Source: Planktothrix agardhii NIES-204
GTDB lineage: Bacteria > Cyanobacteriota > Cyanobacteriia > Cyanobacteriales > Microcoleaceae
Length of the DNA stretch: 64,000 nt
Direction of reading: 5' to 3'
NCBI GenBank assembly: GCA_003609755.1
Contig: AP017991.1
Span: 2,001,501-2,065,500 of the forward strand
Shown piece by piece: positions 26,062 to 35,900 of the stretch. Within the stretch, counting starts at the first letter, position 1; the number at the start of each line of letters is the position of its first letter. Below the pieces are notes generated by a model. It made no database searches and was not told where the DNA came from. It worked only from the letters and a program-made list of their open reading frames with translations. Made by a program: the position numbers and the translations under genes.

Positions 26062-28332
26062 ATGTCCACCCCCTTGCCCCCTCAGAAACCCCAAACTCTC
26101 CTGAACACAATCACACAGGTTGTCCAGACGCTTCACGCTAAAGTTAATTTTTCCCGGCTGATCTTGAAACCTAATGCTAAAGTCCCAGAACTGATAGTAC
26201 ATCAGGCCGATACTAACAAAGCCGAAGTTTATCCCCTATTAGGCGATCGCTATGTTGTTGGACGTTCATCCCGAACCTGCGATATCGTAGTCCGAAACCC
26301 CCTAGTTAGCACAATTCATGTCAGTGTTGTCCGAGATCCCAAACGGATGGGATTATTTTCGGCTCGTACCGGGTTTATGATTCAGGATGAAGACTCCACA
26401 AATGGCTTATATTGGGGACGGCGACGGATTAAGGTACTTCCGTTGCGACATGGAGATAGTTTCACCTTGGGGCCACCCGAATTAGCCTCCGTTGCCCGGG
26501 TAGAATATCGTGATCCGCCGCCTTGGTATCTTCAAACCCTGCGTTATGGATTTTATGGAATTTGTGGTTTAACGGCCGCCGTGGGCATGGTGGTGCTGTT
26601 TCAGTGGCAAAAATTTGAAGTTGATCCCCTGCCAAAAACCGTAACCGGGCCAGTGATTATTCACGCCGCCGATGGCCGTCCCCTGCGAGAAGCTAATACG
26701 ATCGCCCATTTAGAAGCAGATCAGTTATCGGATTTTGGCCCCTATTTACCCAAAGCCGTTGTCGCCTCTGAGGATGCTCGGTTTTATTGGCATTTGGGAA
26801 TTGATCCCTTTGGCACATTACGCGCCCTATTAACCAATGTTAGGGATGGGGAAATTCGAGAAGGGGGAAGTACCCTTTCTCAACAGTTAGCCCGGAGTTT
26901 ATATCGGGATTATGTCGGTACGGAGGATTCTGCTGGGCGTAAATTTAGGGAAGCGGTTGTTGCCCTAAAATTAGAAGCAGTTTATGGAAAAAATAAACTT
27001 CTAAAAACCTATTTGAATCGGGTTTATTTAGGAATTAATTTATATGGTTTTGAGGATGCGGCTAAATTCTATTTTAATAAATCTGCCAAGGATTTAAACC
27101 TTTCAGAAGCAGCAACATTAGTAGGAATTTTACCCGCACCCAATAGTTTTAATCCGATTCAAAATTATCAATTAGCGGTGCAGTATCGCGATCGGGTGAT
27201 TAGTCGGATGTTAGAACTGGGTATGGTGAGTGAAGATGAAGCCGATCGCGCTCGTCGTTCTCGGATTGAAATTAATCCTAAAGCTCAGGAGTTTTTAGAA
27301 AGTACCATTGCTCCCTATTTTTATGATTATATTTTTGCTGAATTGCAGCAATTATTAGGGGAACAATTAGCCAGAGAAGGAAATTTTATCGTAGAAACGG
27401 CATTAACTCCTTCGATGCAAACCATTGCAGAATCTTCCCTAAAAAGTTCGATTCAGACCACAGGAGCAACTAATGGATTTTCTCAGGGAGGTCTGGTGAC
27501 ATTAGATTCTAATACCGGGGAAATTTTAGCAATGGCGGGGGGTGCAGATTATAAAGAAAGTCAGTTTAACCGTGTTACCCAAGCTCAACGTCAACCGGGA
27601 TCAACGTTTAAATTATTTACCTATTTAGCCGCACTAGCTCAGGGTATTCCTCCGGGTCAAATCTATTCCTGTGAACCCTTAAATTGGAAAGGACAAAGTT
27701 ATCAAGGGTGTGAACGCAGTGGGGGTGATCTGGATATGTATAGAGGGTTAGCGTTATCAGAAAATGTGATCGCCCTGAGAATTGCTCAAGATATTGGATT
27801 AGATCGAATTATTGACATGGCAAAACGCTTAGGAATTAAGTCAAAACTTGATCCAGTTCCAGGTTTAGTCCTAGGTCAAAGTGAGGTGAATCTATTAGAA
27901 ATTACGGGAGCTTATAGCACCGTTGCTAATAATGGTTTGCGTCATTCTCCCCATGCAATTAGACGGATTTTAGATAGTAGTGATTGTACGGATTTTAATG
28001 ATATTAATACCTGTCGGGTGATCTATGCTTATGATCGAGAAAATCCAACAATTCCTTCAGTTTTATCGGATTCTGTTGTGGAAACCATGACAACTTTATT
28101 GCAAGGAGCAGTTCGTCGGGGTACGGCTAAAAGCGCCTATATCGGGTTAGGAGAAGCGGGTAAAACCGGAACGACAAATGATAATGTTGATTTGTGGTTT
28201 ATTGGTTATCTTCCTGATTCTAAATTAACCACGGGAATTTGGTTAGGTAATGATGATAATTCTCCCACCAATGGAAGTAGCGCAAATGCGGCTCAATTAT
28301 GGCGAGATTATATGAGTCAAATTGCTAGATAA
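26062..28332 (+). CDS. Class A penicillin-binding protein with N-terminal FHA domain
   Basis: Residues about 40-150 form an FHA phosphopeptide-binding domain (YVVGRSSRTCDIVVRNPLVS, then DEDSTNGLYWG). A transmembrane helix follows near residue 175. The GT51 transglycosylase domain has the catalytic ASEDARFYWHLGID and GGSTLSQQLARSLYRD motifs. The transpeptidase domain carries the SxxK serine (RQPGSTFKLFTYLAAL), SEN (ALSENVIALR) and KTGT (AGKTGTTND). The enzyme polymerises and cross-links peptidoglycan. The FHA domain suggests control by Ser/Thr phosphorylation; a kinase gene lies 0.9 kb downstream but a link is only inference. A GTG three codons upstream is an alternative start. Confidence 0.93.
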   Translation: MSTPLPPQKPQTLLNTITQVVQTLHAKVNFSRLILKPNAKVPELIVHQADTNKAEVYPLLGDRYVVGRSSRTCDIVVRNPLVSTIHVSVVRDPKRMGLFSARTGFMIQDEDSTNGLYWGRRRIKVLPLRHGDSFTLGPPELASVARVEYRDPPPWYLQTLRYGFYGICGLTAAVGMVVLFQWQKFEVDPLPKTVTGPVIIHAADGRPLREANTIAHLEADQLSDFGPYLPKAVVASEDARFYWHLGIDPFGTLRALLTNVRDGEIREGGSTLSQQLARSLYRDYVGTEDSAGRKFREAVVALKLEAVYGKNKLLKTYLNRVYLGINLYGFEDAAKFYFNKSAKDLNLSEAATLVGILPAPNSFNPIQNYQLAVQYRDRVISRMLELGMVSEDEADRARRSRIEINPKAQEFLESTIAPYFYDYIFAELQQLLGEQLAREGNFIVETALTPSMQTIAESSLKSSIQTTGATNGFSQGGLVTLDSNTGEILAMAGGADYKESQFNRVTQAQRQPGSTFKLFTYLAALAQGIPPGQIYSCEPLNWKGQSYQGCERSGGDLDMYRGLALSENVIALRIAQDIGLDRIIDMAKRLGIKSKLDPVPGLVLGQSEVNLLEITGAYSTVANNGLRHSPHAIRRILDSSDCTDFNDINTCRVIYAYDRENPTIPSVLSDSVVETMTTLLQGAVRRGTAKSAYIGLGEAGKTGTTNDNVDLWFIGYLPDSKLTTGIWLGNDDNSPTNGSSANAAQLWRDYMSQIAR

Positions 28333-28360
28333 TTACGAATTACGAATTACGAATTGGGGA
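28333..28360. repeat. AATTACG tandem repeat
   Basis: Three AATTACG heptamers directly follow the PBP stop codon, matching the arrays at 12711 and near 53930. Confidence 0.7.
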
Positions 28361-28370
28361 CTTTTTAAAA

Positions 28371-29003
28371 TTATAATTCGCCCCTTTGAAAAATTTGTGT
28401 TGGGGTTAAATTTAATTCGGGGAATATAGCCGATTCTATTCTATCATTTTCTCTAAATAAATTTACCATATATTCACCATCGATCATTTGATAAACAGAA
28501 ATAGTTGGTTGTTTGGGATTTCCAATATATCGCCGACCTCCTAACCCCAAATAATCAATAATCCAATATTCTTTAATTCCTAATTTTTCATATTCTGATA
28601 ATTTCATTAAATAATCATCTTGCCAATTTGTACTCACAACTTCTACAACCAAAGGTAAACTTTCACCTTGAGTAATAGTTGAACGTTTTTTCCACATTGG
28701 TTCATTTTCTAGGGCATTTTTATCAATAATAGTCACATCTGGATTAAAACCAGATTTATCAGAATCAATCGCTTTGATAATACACTGTCTAGCAATAAAA
28801 TAGTTCATTCCCAGGGATTCTATCTGAATACCTAATTTAAGGGTAAGAAAACTAGCGACTTGTTCATGAGTTCCTGTGGGCTGCATTTCTTTAACGACTC
28901 CTTGATGTAATTCATACTTTCCATGACCATCGGGAACCCAGTCCAGAAATTCCTCTAGGGTGATTAATTTAGGTTCCGATTCTGATTCTAAGTAGATAGT
29001 CAT
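28371..29003 (-). CDS. Uma2 family (DUF820) putative endonuclease
   Basis: The 210-residue product shows the PD-(D/E)xK-like Uma2 core: GKYELHQGVVKEMQPTGTHE, FNPDVTIID, LPLVVEVVSTNWQDDYLMK and YEKLGIKEYWIIDY. Uma2 genes are very numerous in filamentous cyanobacteria, and their biological role is unknown; nuclease activity is inferred from fold similarity. It is convergent with the PBP gene. The spacer behind it carries a large inverted repeat. Confidence 0.9.
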   Translation of the reverse strand: MTIYLESESEPKLITLEEFLDWVPDGHGKYELHQGVVKEMQPTGTHEQVASFLTLKLGIQIESLGMNYFIARQCIIKAIDSDKSGFNPDVTIIDKNALENEPMWKKRSTITQGESLPLVVEVVSTNWQDDYLMKLSEYEKLGIKEYWIIDYLGLGGRRYIGNPKQPTISVYQMIDGEYMVNLFRENDRIESAIFPELNLTPTQIFQRGEL

Positions 29004-29030
29004 AAATAAAGTAACAATAAGAAGACAGCC

Positions 29031-29102
29031 CGTTGTTGCGCTTCAGCGCATTCTGTTGTCGCGCTTCAGCGCCAAGAGTAGGAGCGCTAAAGCGCAACAA
29101 CG
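29031..29102. repeat. Inverted repeat of CGTTGTTGCGCTTCAGCGC type
   Basis: Left arm CGTTGTTGCGCTTCAGCGC (29031-29049) and right arm GCGCTAAAGCGCAACAACG (29084-29102) pair with a single mismatch. A further partial copy of the left arm lies inside the loop. A related half-copy (CGTTGTTGCGCTTAAGCGC) occurs just after 50557, so this is a dispersed element. Confidence 0.75.
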
Positions 29103-29199
29103 AAATTAATTTTTTATAGTATAACAATTTATAGAAAAACGGTTTCTTCAGGTTATCTTAGGGTAAAATAAACTTAGGCTGGCTTGAGTTATATCACCT

Positions 29200-31224
29200 A
29201 TGAGTTATTGCTTAAATCCCCAATGTCCGCAACCTCAGAACACCCCAGAGGCTAAATTCTGTTTAACCTGTGGGGCAAAATTGTTATTAAGAGAACGGTA
29301 TCGCGCCGTTAAAGTGATTGGTCATGGGGGGTTTGGTAAAACATTTTTAGCCGTGGACGAAGATAAACCCTCCCGTCCCGCTTGTGTGATTAAACAATTT
29401 CATCCCCAAATGCAGGGAAATTCTCAAAAAGCAATTGAGTTATTTCATCGAGAAGCAGAACGTTTAGATGAGTTAGGAAAACACCCTCAAATTCCCGAAT
29501 TATTAGCCCATTTTGAACAAGAAAATCATCAATATTTAGTCCAAGAATTTATTAATGGGCCGAACCTAGAAGCGGAAATTTTGGATCACGGGATTTTTAA
29601 TGAAGCCCAAATTCGTCAGGTATTAGATGACTTATTACCAGTTTTACAATTTATTCATCATCATCGGGTGATTCACCGAGATATTAAACCCGCAAATATT
29701 ATTCTGAGAGAGGGATCTTTATCGGCACAATTGCCCTTAGTTCGTCCTGACTTTTTACAACAATTGCGGGGAGAATCTTCGCCTCAAAATACTCCTGCGG
29801 GTTCTCAACCTCAAGGTCAGTTAGTATTAGTAGATTTTGGAGCGGCAAAGGTCGTTACTGATACTGAAGTTCCAATCATGGGAACAGTAATTGGTAGTCC
29901 CGAATATGTCGCCCCGGAACAAACCAGAGGACAGGCAATTTATAGCAGTGATATCTATAGTTTAGGGGTAACTTGTATTTATTTAATGACGCAAATTTCC
30001 CCCTTTGATTTATATGATATTCATGAAGATCGGTGGATTTGGCGAGATTATTTAAAACAAAATTATGTGAGTTCGGAATTAGGAAAAATATTAGATAAAA
30101 TGTTAGCAGTATTACCCAGTCAACGTTATGATTCTGCCTTAAAAGTCCTAAAAGATCTGCATCCGAGTGGCATACCTGTCGCGATCGCCCGCCATTTACA
30201 AACCCCATCCCCCCCAACTCCCCCGCTACAAACCGTTAGAACTCCCGCCCCATCGCCCTCCCAGACCTTACCCCCCCGCACGACCCAACAACTCACACCC
30301 GCACAACAGCAGCGTGTTCAACCTTTACAAGCGCCCTCTTGGAAGTGTGTGCATACCCTCAGTGGTCATCGCAACGCTATTACCGGAGTGGCTTTCAGTC
30401 CCGATGGCCAGACGTTAGCGAGTGGAAGTCAGGATCAGACCATTGAAATTTGGCGGCTGGACTCGGGGAAACGGTGGTATACCTTGGTGGGTCATAGTAA
30501 TTGGATCACGACCATTGCTTTTAGTCCTGATAGCAAGACTTTGGCGAGTGGGAGTCGGGATCAAACCATTGAAATTTGGGATATGACCAAGGGTAAAAGG
30601 TGGTATACCCTCACGGGTCATCAAGACGGGGTGGAAGCGGTGGCGTTTAGTCCCAATGGTCAATTTTTAGCGAGTGGAAGTCGAGATAAAAGTATTGAAA
30701 TTTGGAATATGAATAAGGGAAAACGGGGGTTTACCTTAACAGGTCATCAGGATCGAGTTTATAGTGTGGCATTTAGTTTGGATAGTCAAAAGTTGGCAAG
30801 TGGGAGTCGAGATCAAACGGTAAAAATTTGGGATTTGAACACAGCAAAGGAAGTCCAAAGTTTAACAGGTCATGGGGACTGGGTGCGAAGTGTGGCGTTT
30901 AGTTTAAATGGTCAATTATTGGCTTCGGCGTCTAAAAATGGCATGATTAAAATATGGCACAATCAACAGGAAAAATGGGTATTATTAAAAACATTAAGAG
31001 CCGATGATCAAGAGATATTTAATATTATTTTTAGTCCAGATAATCGGTTTTTAGTGAGTGGAGGAGGACAGGGAATAATTGATATTTGGGATGTCCAAAA
31101 AGGGATATTATTAGAAACCATTAAAGCCCATGAAAGTGATGTTTTTACGCTGGCGTTTAGTGGGGATGGTCAATGGTTAGCAACGGGAAGTTATGACCGG
31201 ACGGTGAAGTTGTGGAAACAATAA
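29200..31224 (+). CDS. Ser/Thr protein kinase with zinc ribbon and seven WD40 repeats
   Basis: The N-terminus is a CxxC zinc-ribbon-like segment (CLNPQCPQPQ...FCLTCGAK). The kinase domain spans residues about 33-320, with glycine loop GHGGFGKTF, Lys in CVIKQF, catalytic VIHRDIKPANIIL and DFGAAK. A Pro/Thr-rich linker (residues about 335-380) leads to seven WD40 repeats, each starting with TLxGH-like motifs, enough to close one beta-propeller. No transmembrane helix is evident. Such WD40 kinases are common signalling proteins in filamentous cyanobacteria; ligands and substrates are unknown. Confidence 0.93.
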   Translation: MSYCLNPQCPQPQNTPEAKFCLTCGAKLLLRERYRAVKVIGHGGFGKTFLAVDEDKPSRPACVIKQFHPQMQGNSQKAIELFHREAERLDELGKHPQIPELLAHFEQENHQYLVQEFINGPNLEAEILDHGIFNEAQIRQVLDDLLPVLQFIHHHRVIHRDIKPANIILREGSLSAQLPLVRPDFLQQLRGESSPQNTPAGSQPQGQLVLVDFGAAKVVTDTEVPIMGTVIGSPEYVAPEQTRGQAIYSSDIYSLGVTCIYLMTQISPFDLYDIHEDRWIWRDYLKQNYVSSELGKILDKMLAVLPSQRYDSALKVLKDLHPSGIPVAIARHLQTPSPPTPPLQTVRTPAPSPSQTLPPRTTQQLTPAQQQRVQPLQAPSWKCVHTLSGHRNAITGVAFSPDGQTLASGSQDQTIEIWRLDSGKRWYTLVGHSNWITTIAFSPDSKTLASGSRDQTIEIWDMTKGKRWYTLTGHQDGVEAVAFSPNGQFLASGSRDKSIEIWNMNKGKRGFTLTGHQDRVYSVAFSLDSQKLASGSRDQTVKIWDLNTAKEVQSLTGHGDWVRSVAFSLNGQLLASASKNGMIKIWHNQQEKWVLLKTLRADDQEIFNIIFSPDNRFLVSGGGQGIIDIWDVQKGILLETIKAHESDVFTLAFSGDGQWLATGSYDRTVKLWKQ

Positions 31225-31272
31225 CATTGATTCTTAGAGGTGAGCTTAAAATCTATATTTCGGAATCACTTC

Positions 31273-31563
31273 TCATAAGGAAATTGCCTCTTTTAATACT
31301 TGTTGACGAATGCGTTTTTTTAAACCTTTTTCTGTAACAACATCAACTGGACACCCTAATAAATTTTGTAAGTCCATCAGGAGTCCACCTAAATCAAAAA
31401 GACTTCTTCCGAGTTCAAGCTCAACTAAAAAATCTACATCACTATTGGAATCTGCTTCATTTCTAGCCACAGATCCAAAGATTCGGATATTATAGGCTCC
31501 ATATTGAGCCGCAATCCTTAAAATTTCTTGACGATAACTTTTCAGCAGGTCATCAAGGTTCAT
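31273..31563 (-). CDS. MNT-type minimal nucleotidyltransferase, possibly orphan antitoxin
   Basis: The product of 96 residues has the nucleotidyltransferase signature [20 protein letters not shown] (GS-x10-DxD) near residue 28. Small proteins of this kind (MntA) neutralise a HEPN ribonuclease (HepT) by AMPylation. No HEPN gene lies next to it, so it is an orphan or acts on a distant partner. It starts the first of several minus-strand toxin-antitoxin-like genes here. Confidence 0.85.
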   Translation of the reverse strand: MNLDDLLKSYRQEILRIAAQYGAYNIRIFGSVARNEADSNSDVDFLVELELGRSLFDLGGLLMDLQNLLGCPVDVVTEKGLKKRIRQQVLKEAISL

Positions 31564-31674
31564 GAGTTTATTAGGGATTAATGAGTTAAAAACGGTATAG
31601 ATTATTATATCTTAAATTCGATCCATTTTCAAATAATTAAACTTTTTTAAAGAATAGCAATAATCACCATTGAT

Positions 31675-32046
31675 TTACAATAAATAACTATAAGGTAGAT
31701 GAATAATTTGATCCTGGTATTCATCTCTAAAAGAAACCTCTGCTAGAAAAATCAGTTCCTCAATATTTGCACCTATACTTAACTTGGGGTTAAGGATAAA
31801 AATACCAAGAATATGACCCCCTACATTGATATGATCAACCAAGTGAACAGGCATAGAAGCCCGGTTATTTGTTACTAAGATAAAACCTAATTTCTCACAC
31901 CAAGTTAGAATATCTGGATCTAGTGTCCCCATTTTTGGACTATTCGGATCACCAACTCTCCAAACAATTAAATCCCGATTCTGTTTAGCAAGTTGAACTT
32001 TATAGATAGGAGCAATATTTTCATCTAATAGATATTTCAGTTCCAT
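31675..32046 (-). CDS. DUF5615 PIN-like protein (toxin candidate)
   Basis: The sequence opens KYLLDENIAPIYKVQL with the first acidic PIN position. LDPDILTWCEKLGFILVTNN then gives the second acidic residue and conserved TNN of DUF5615 PIN-like proteins. It overlaps the upstream DUF433 gene by 26 bp. DUF433-DUF5615 pairs are a frequent bacterial two-gene unit regarded as toxin-antitoxin-like. Ribonuclease action is inferred from the fold. Confidence 0.85.
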   Translation of the reverse strand: MELKYLLDENIAPIYKVQLAKQNRDLIVWRVGDPNSPKMGTLDPDILTWCEKLGFILVTNNRASMPVHLVDHINVGGHILGIFILNPKLSIGANIEELIFLAEVSFRDEYQDQIIHLPYSYLL

Positions 32047-32374
32047 TATTTTTTCCTGCTCTTTTCATTTCTGCTCGAATTTCGCGTAATCGCAGCAGGG
32101 TTGGTGTTGGATTTAATTGCTGATTTTGCCATTTTTCATGACTCCACTCTAACCAATTGGCAATATATTGATTGATGGTTTCTGTGTTGTGTAAGTAATA
32201 CAAAATTGTGGCATAAACCTGTTCTAAGGTTAAAGATGGGTAGGTTTGAGCAATTTCTTCAGGGGTACGGGCGCGATGAATGAAATCATAAAGAACTGTT
32301 TCGATCCCGATCCGAGTTCCTTTGATCCGAATATCATCAGGACGTAAAAAGTCGAAATAGTCTTCGAGTTGCAT
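32021..32374 (-). CDS. DUF433 protein (antitoxin candidate)
   Basis: The product of 117 residues has the core IRIKGTRIGIETVLYDFIHR, then ARTPEEIAQTYPSLTLEQVY and ATILYYL, the DUF433 winged-helix motif found in the antitoxin partner of PIN-like proteins. The gene precedes and overlaps its probable toxin gene, implying translational coupling. Confidence 0.87.
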   Translation of the reverse strand: MQLEDYFDFLRPDDIRIKGTRIGIETVLYDFIHRARTPEEIAQTYPSLTLEQVYATILYYLHNTETINQYIANWLEWSHEKWQNQQLNPTPTLLRLREIRAEMKRAGKNNGTEISIR

Positions 32375-32455
32375 CGGTTTATCACCCTAGTTAGGATTAA
32401 TTAATTATATCTAAAATTTGATAAATTTTCAAGTATTACACTGTTTTAAATAGGA

Positions 32456-32488
32456 GCGATCGCAAATACAATAATATTAAAACAATAA
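32456..32488. repeat. Copy 1 of a HIP1-headed dispersed repeat
   Basis: GCGATCGC followed by AAATACAATAATATTAAAACAA. The same string occurs twice more within 550 bp, in tandem at 32912-32981. Confidence 0.85.
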
Positions 32489-32496
32489 TTTTAGGG

Positions 32497-32814
32497 TCAT
32501 TTAATGAGTCCCTGGGTGCGAAGTTTTTTAACTAAAGCAGATTCACCTGCTTGTTGACGTAACGTTTCAACATTCTCAAATCGTCGCTGTATATCAGCAT
32601 CTAGTTCTTCTTTATTATCCCAGTAGTAAGCTAAGGTAGAATAAATTTGACTCATGCTTAAATAAGGATGTTGAAATTTAATTTCTTCGGGACTCCAACC
32701 AAAAGACAGATGACCGGAAACTAATTCAATTACTTTCATGGTTGTTCCGGCAATGTAGGGAACGTTGTTTTCATTCAGTTCTATATACTTGTGTTGTGTC
32801 GTAGTCAAGTTCAT
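32497..32814 (-). CDS. Second DUF433 protein, partner missing
   Basis: The product of 105 residues has VPYIAGTTMKVIELVSGHL, SPEEIKFQHPYLSMSQIYST and LAYYWDNKEELD, a DUF433 pattern distinct from its neighbour. The expected downstream PIN-like gene is absent; only an AT-rich spacer with repeats follows. It is therefore an orphan antitoxin-like gene, possibly after loss of its toxin. Confidence 0.83.
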   Translation of the reverse strand: MNLTTTQHKYIELNENNVPYIAGTTMKVIELVSGHLSFGWSPEEIKFQHPYLSMSQIYSTLAYYWDNKEELDADIQRRFENVETLRQQAGESALVKKLRTQGLIK

Positions 32815-32911
32815 AGAGTTTGCCTCGTTACTGAATTTAATTATAGTATATTTTTGGCAATTTCTTCTGGAGTGCGATCGCGATCAATAATTGATATTAA
32901 TATAAGAATGG

Positions 32912-32981
32912 GCGATCGCAAATACAATAATATTAAAACAATTAAGGCGATCGCAAATACAATAATATTAAAACAATTAAT
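32912..32981. repeat. Tandem copies 2 and 3 of the HIP1-headed repeat
   Basis: Two direct copies of GCGATCGC-AAATACAATAATATTAAAACAA with a 35-bp period. The last copy runs up to and over the stop codon of the large fusion gene (32977). Matching copy 1 lies 420 bp away on the far side of the DUF433 gene. Confidence 0.85.
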
Positions 32982-35900
32982 TGGTGGATTTAGAGGCTCG
33001 TTCTTGAGGCAATGTAATCCCTAAGCGTTTTTGTAACGCCTCGATAACTTCTTCCGCATTTTTCTGACCAAAGTTTTTAATTTCTAATAGGTCTTCTTGA
33101 GTATAATCTCGTAAGTCTGCTACTGAGTTAATTTGAGCGCGTTTGAGACAGTTGTAAGCCCGAACTGATAACTGTAATTCTTCAATCGGGATTTGACTCA
33201 TTGGATCGATATCATCATTCTGATCGCTTTTAATCGATTCCGGGGTGATATCTTCTGACTTAGAGGCTCGTTCTTGAGACAATGTAATCCCTAAGCGTTT
33301 TTGTAACGCCTCGATGACTTCTTCAGTAGACTTATGACCGAAGTTTTTAATTTCTAATAGGTCTTCTTGAGTATAATCTAGTAAGTCTCCTACTAAGTTG
33401 ATTTGAGCGCGTTTAAGACAGGTGTAAGCCCGAACTGATAACTGTAATTCTTCAATCGGGATTTGACTCATTGGATCGATATCATCATTCTGATCGCTTT
33501 TAATCGATTCCAGGGTGATATCTTCTGACTTAGAGGCTCGTTCTTGAGGCAATATAATCCCTAAGCGTTTTTGTAACGCCTCGATGACTTCTTCAGCAGA
33601 CTTCTGACCAAAGTTTTTAATTTTTAAGAGGTCTTCTTGAGTATAACCTCGTAAGTCTGCTACTGATTTGATTTGAGCGCGTTTGAGACAGTTATAAGCC
33701 CGAACCGATAACTGTAGTTCTTCAATCGGGATTTGACTGGTTGGATCAATATTCTGATCGCTTTTAATCGATTCCAGGGTGATATCTTGTAACGGTGTAA
33801 ACAAATCTACTAAAATTGTCGCGGCGACAGCGATGGCTTCTTGGGGGGTGTAACTCCCATTTGTCCAAATTTCCATAATCAGTCGGTCTTTTTCTAAAGT
33901 TCCACCAACCCGCGCTTCCTCAACGGTATAATTGACTTTTCGCACAGGCATAAACACGGCATCAATTTGCAGAAAATCTACAGCCGTTGCATCATCATGA
34001 CTGCGTTCAACCGCGCGATATCCGGTTCCCTTCTCAACTTGGAATTCCATTTCCAAGGTTGCCCCAGGAGCCAGGGTAGCGATATATTGATTTTTGTCTA
34101 CGACCTCAACTTCTGAAGGCAACTTAAAATGACCCGCCGTTACCGTCGCTGGGCCTTGAACTTCTAAGCGACCAATTTGCTTTTGGTGGTGGTGGGTATA
34201 GCTTTTGAGTACAACTTCTTTTAGGTTCAGCAGAATCTCTAAAACATCTTCTCTAACCCCTTGAATCGTTGCAAACTCATGATTAACATTGGCAAACCGT
34301 GCTGATGTAATCGCCGTTCCTTCTAAGTTCGAGAGTAAAACCCGTCTCAGAGCATTACCAACTGTCCTCCCTTGACCCCATTCTAAAGGCTCTAAGACGA
34401 ATTTTCCGTACTGGCTCCGGTCTGTATCAGTGTTCGATTGAGTCACCCGAACAATTTTTGGTGTTGGACTTGGGGTAGGAGTTGGTGTTGGACTTGGGGT
34501 AGGAGTTGGTGTTGGACTTGGGGTAGGAGTTGGTGTTGGACTTGGAGTCGGAGTTGGTGTTGGACTTGGAGTCGGAGTTGGTGTTGGACTTGGAGTCGGA
34601 GTTGGTGTTGGACTTGGAGTCGGAGTTGGTGTTGGACTTGGGGTAGGAGTTGGTGTTGGACTTGGGGTTGGACTTGGAGTAGGACTTGGACTTTGAGTCA
34701 CCCGAACAATTTTAAACTCAGCTAAATCGATAATATTCTCTGGGATAGCTTTAGCAGAAACTTCATAACTTCCTTCAGCATCCTCTGATGGAACAAAATA
34801 ACCATTCTGATTAATTGTTCCCCCTGTTGCCTCCCATGCAATATAATTAGTTTTGATAAAATCTCCCTGTTGATCAAATCCAGTAACGTGAAATTGAAAG
34901 TCTTGATCAGAATTAATTTCAACTGGTTCAGGATTAATTTTTATTTTTAACGTTCTTAAAACAGGAATAACCTGGATATGAACAGAATGACTAATTTGAG
35001 CAAAATTAATACAAGAGTCACCCACCCAATCTAATAAACGAATAGTTATTTTAATCGCTTGTTTGATCACCCAGGCTTGCAAATCGATTTCAAAATTAGA
35101 TAGTTCTGAAGACGAATTTTGCTCAGAAGCGGTGGAAATATTATTAGTTGTTTCAGATTGATCTTGAATCTCTGTTTCCGCAGAATTAGGAAATAATACA
35201 CTCCGAATTTTATCACTCAGAGAAGATAACCGTTCTGTCCAGTAAATACTCCGAGATATTAATTTTGTATAAATGCCCAATGCTAATATTTTTGAGCGCA
35301 TATCATAGGGAGATAATGGAGAAACTTTAGCCGTTACTTTATATAACCCTTTATCATTATCGTTAGCTGTAAATTCCCCATTCTGATCAATTTTTCCTCC
35401 TGTTGCTTCCCAGACAATATTTCCTGTTTCAAATTTATTTCCATATTGATCAAACCCAACGACATTAAAAGTTCTACTTTTATTGGGTTCAACAAAAATA
35501 TGCTGATAAGGATTAATGCGAATCTGTCTTAAAACAGGTAATATATTAACAGTTGCACTAACTTGAAGTGAGCCAACTTTAGCCGTCACAGTAACTTGCT
35601 CTTTTTCATAACCTCCTTTGAAAATTCCCTCTTGGTTAATTCGACCTCCGGCGGTACATTTCCATTCAATATTATTCACCCACATCCAATTTCCAATCTG
35701 ATCTAAACCCATAACTTGAAACGTGATAGGTTCATTAGGTTCAGCAAAAATAGTCTGCGGTGAAATGATCAGATCAGTTAAAGTAGAAGGAACAATAATT
35801 TCAGCCGTTGCGCTAATTGTTTGACCCGGAATTGAAGCGGTGACGGTGAATTGTCCTTCACTATTATCCCCAACGGTATAATTTCCCTTGTCGTAAATTG

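Noticed and set aside
34438-34725. Open frame on the plus strand coding a Cys/Trp repeat protein (CWTWGRSW units)
   Set aside because: It is the exact antisense of the Ser-Pro-Thr-Pro linker array of the alpha fusion; repetitive composition alone keeps it open.
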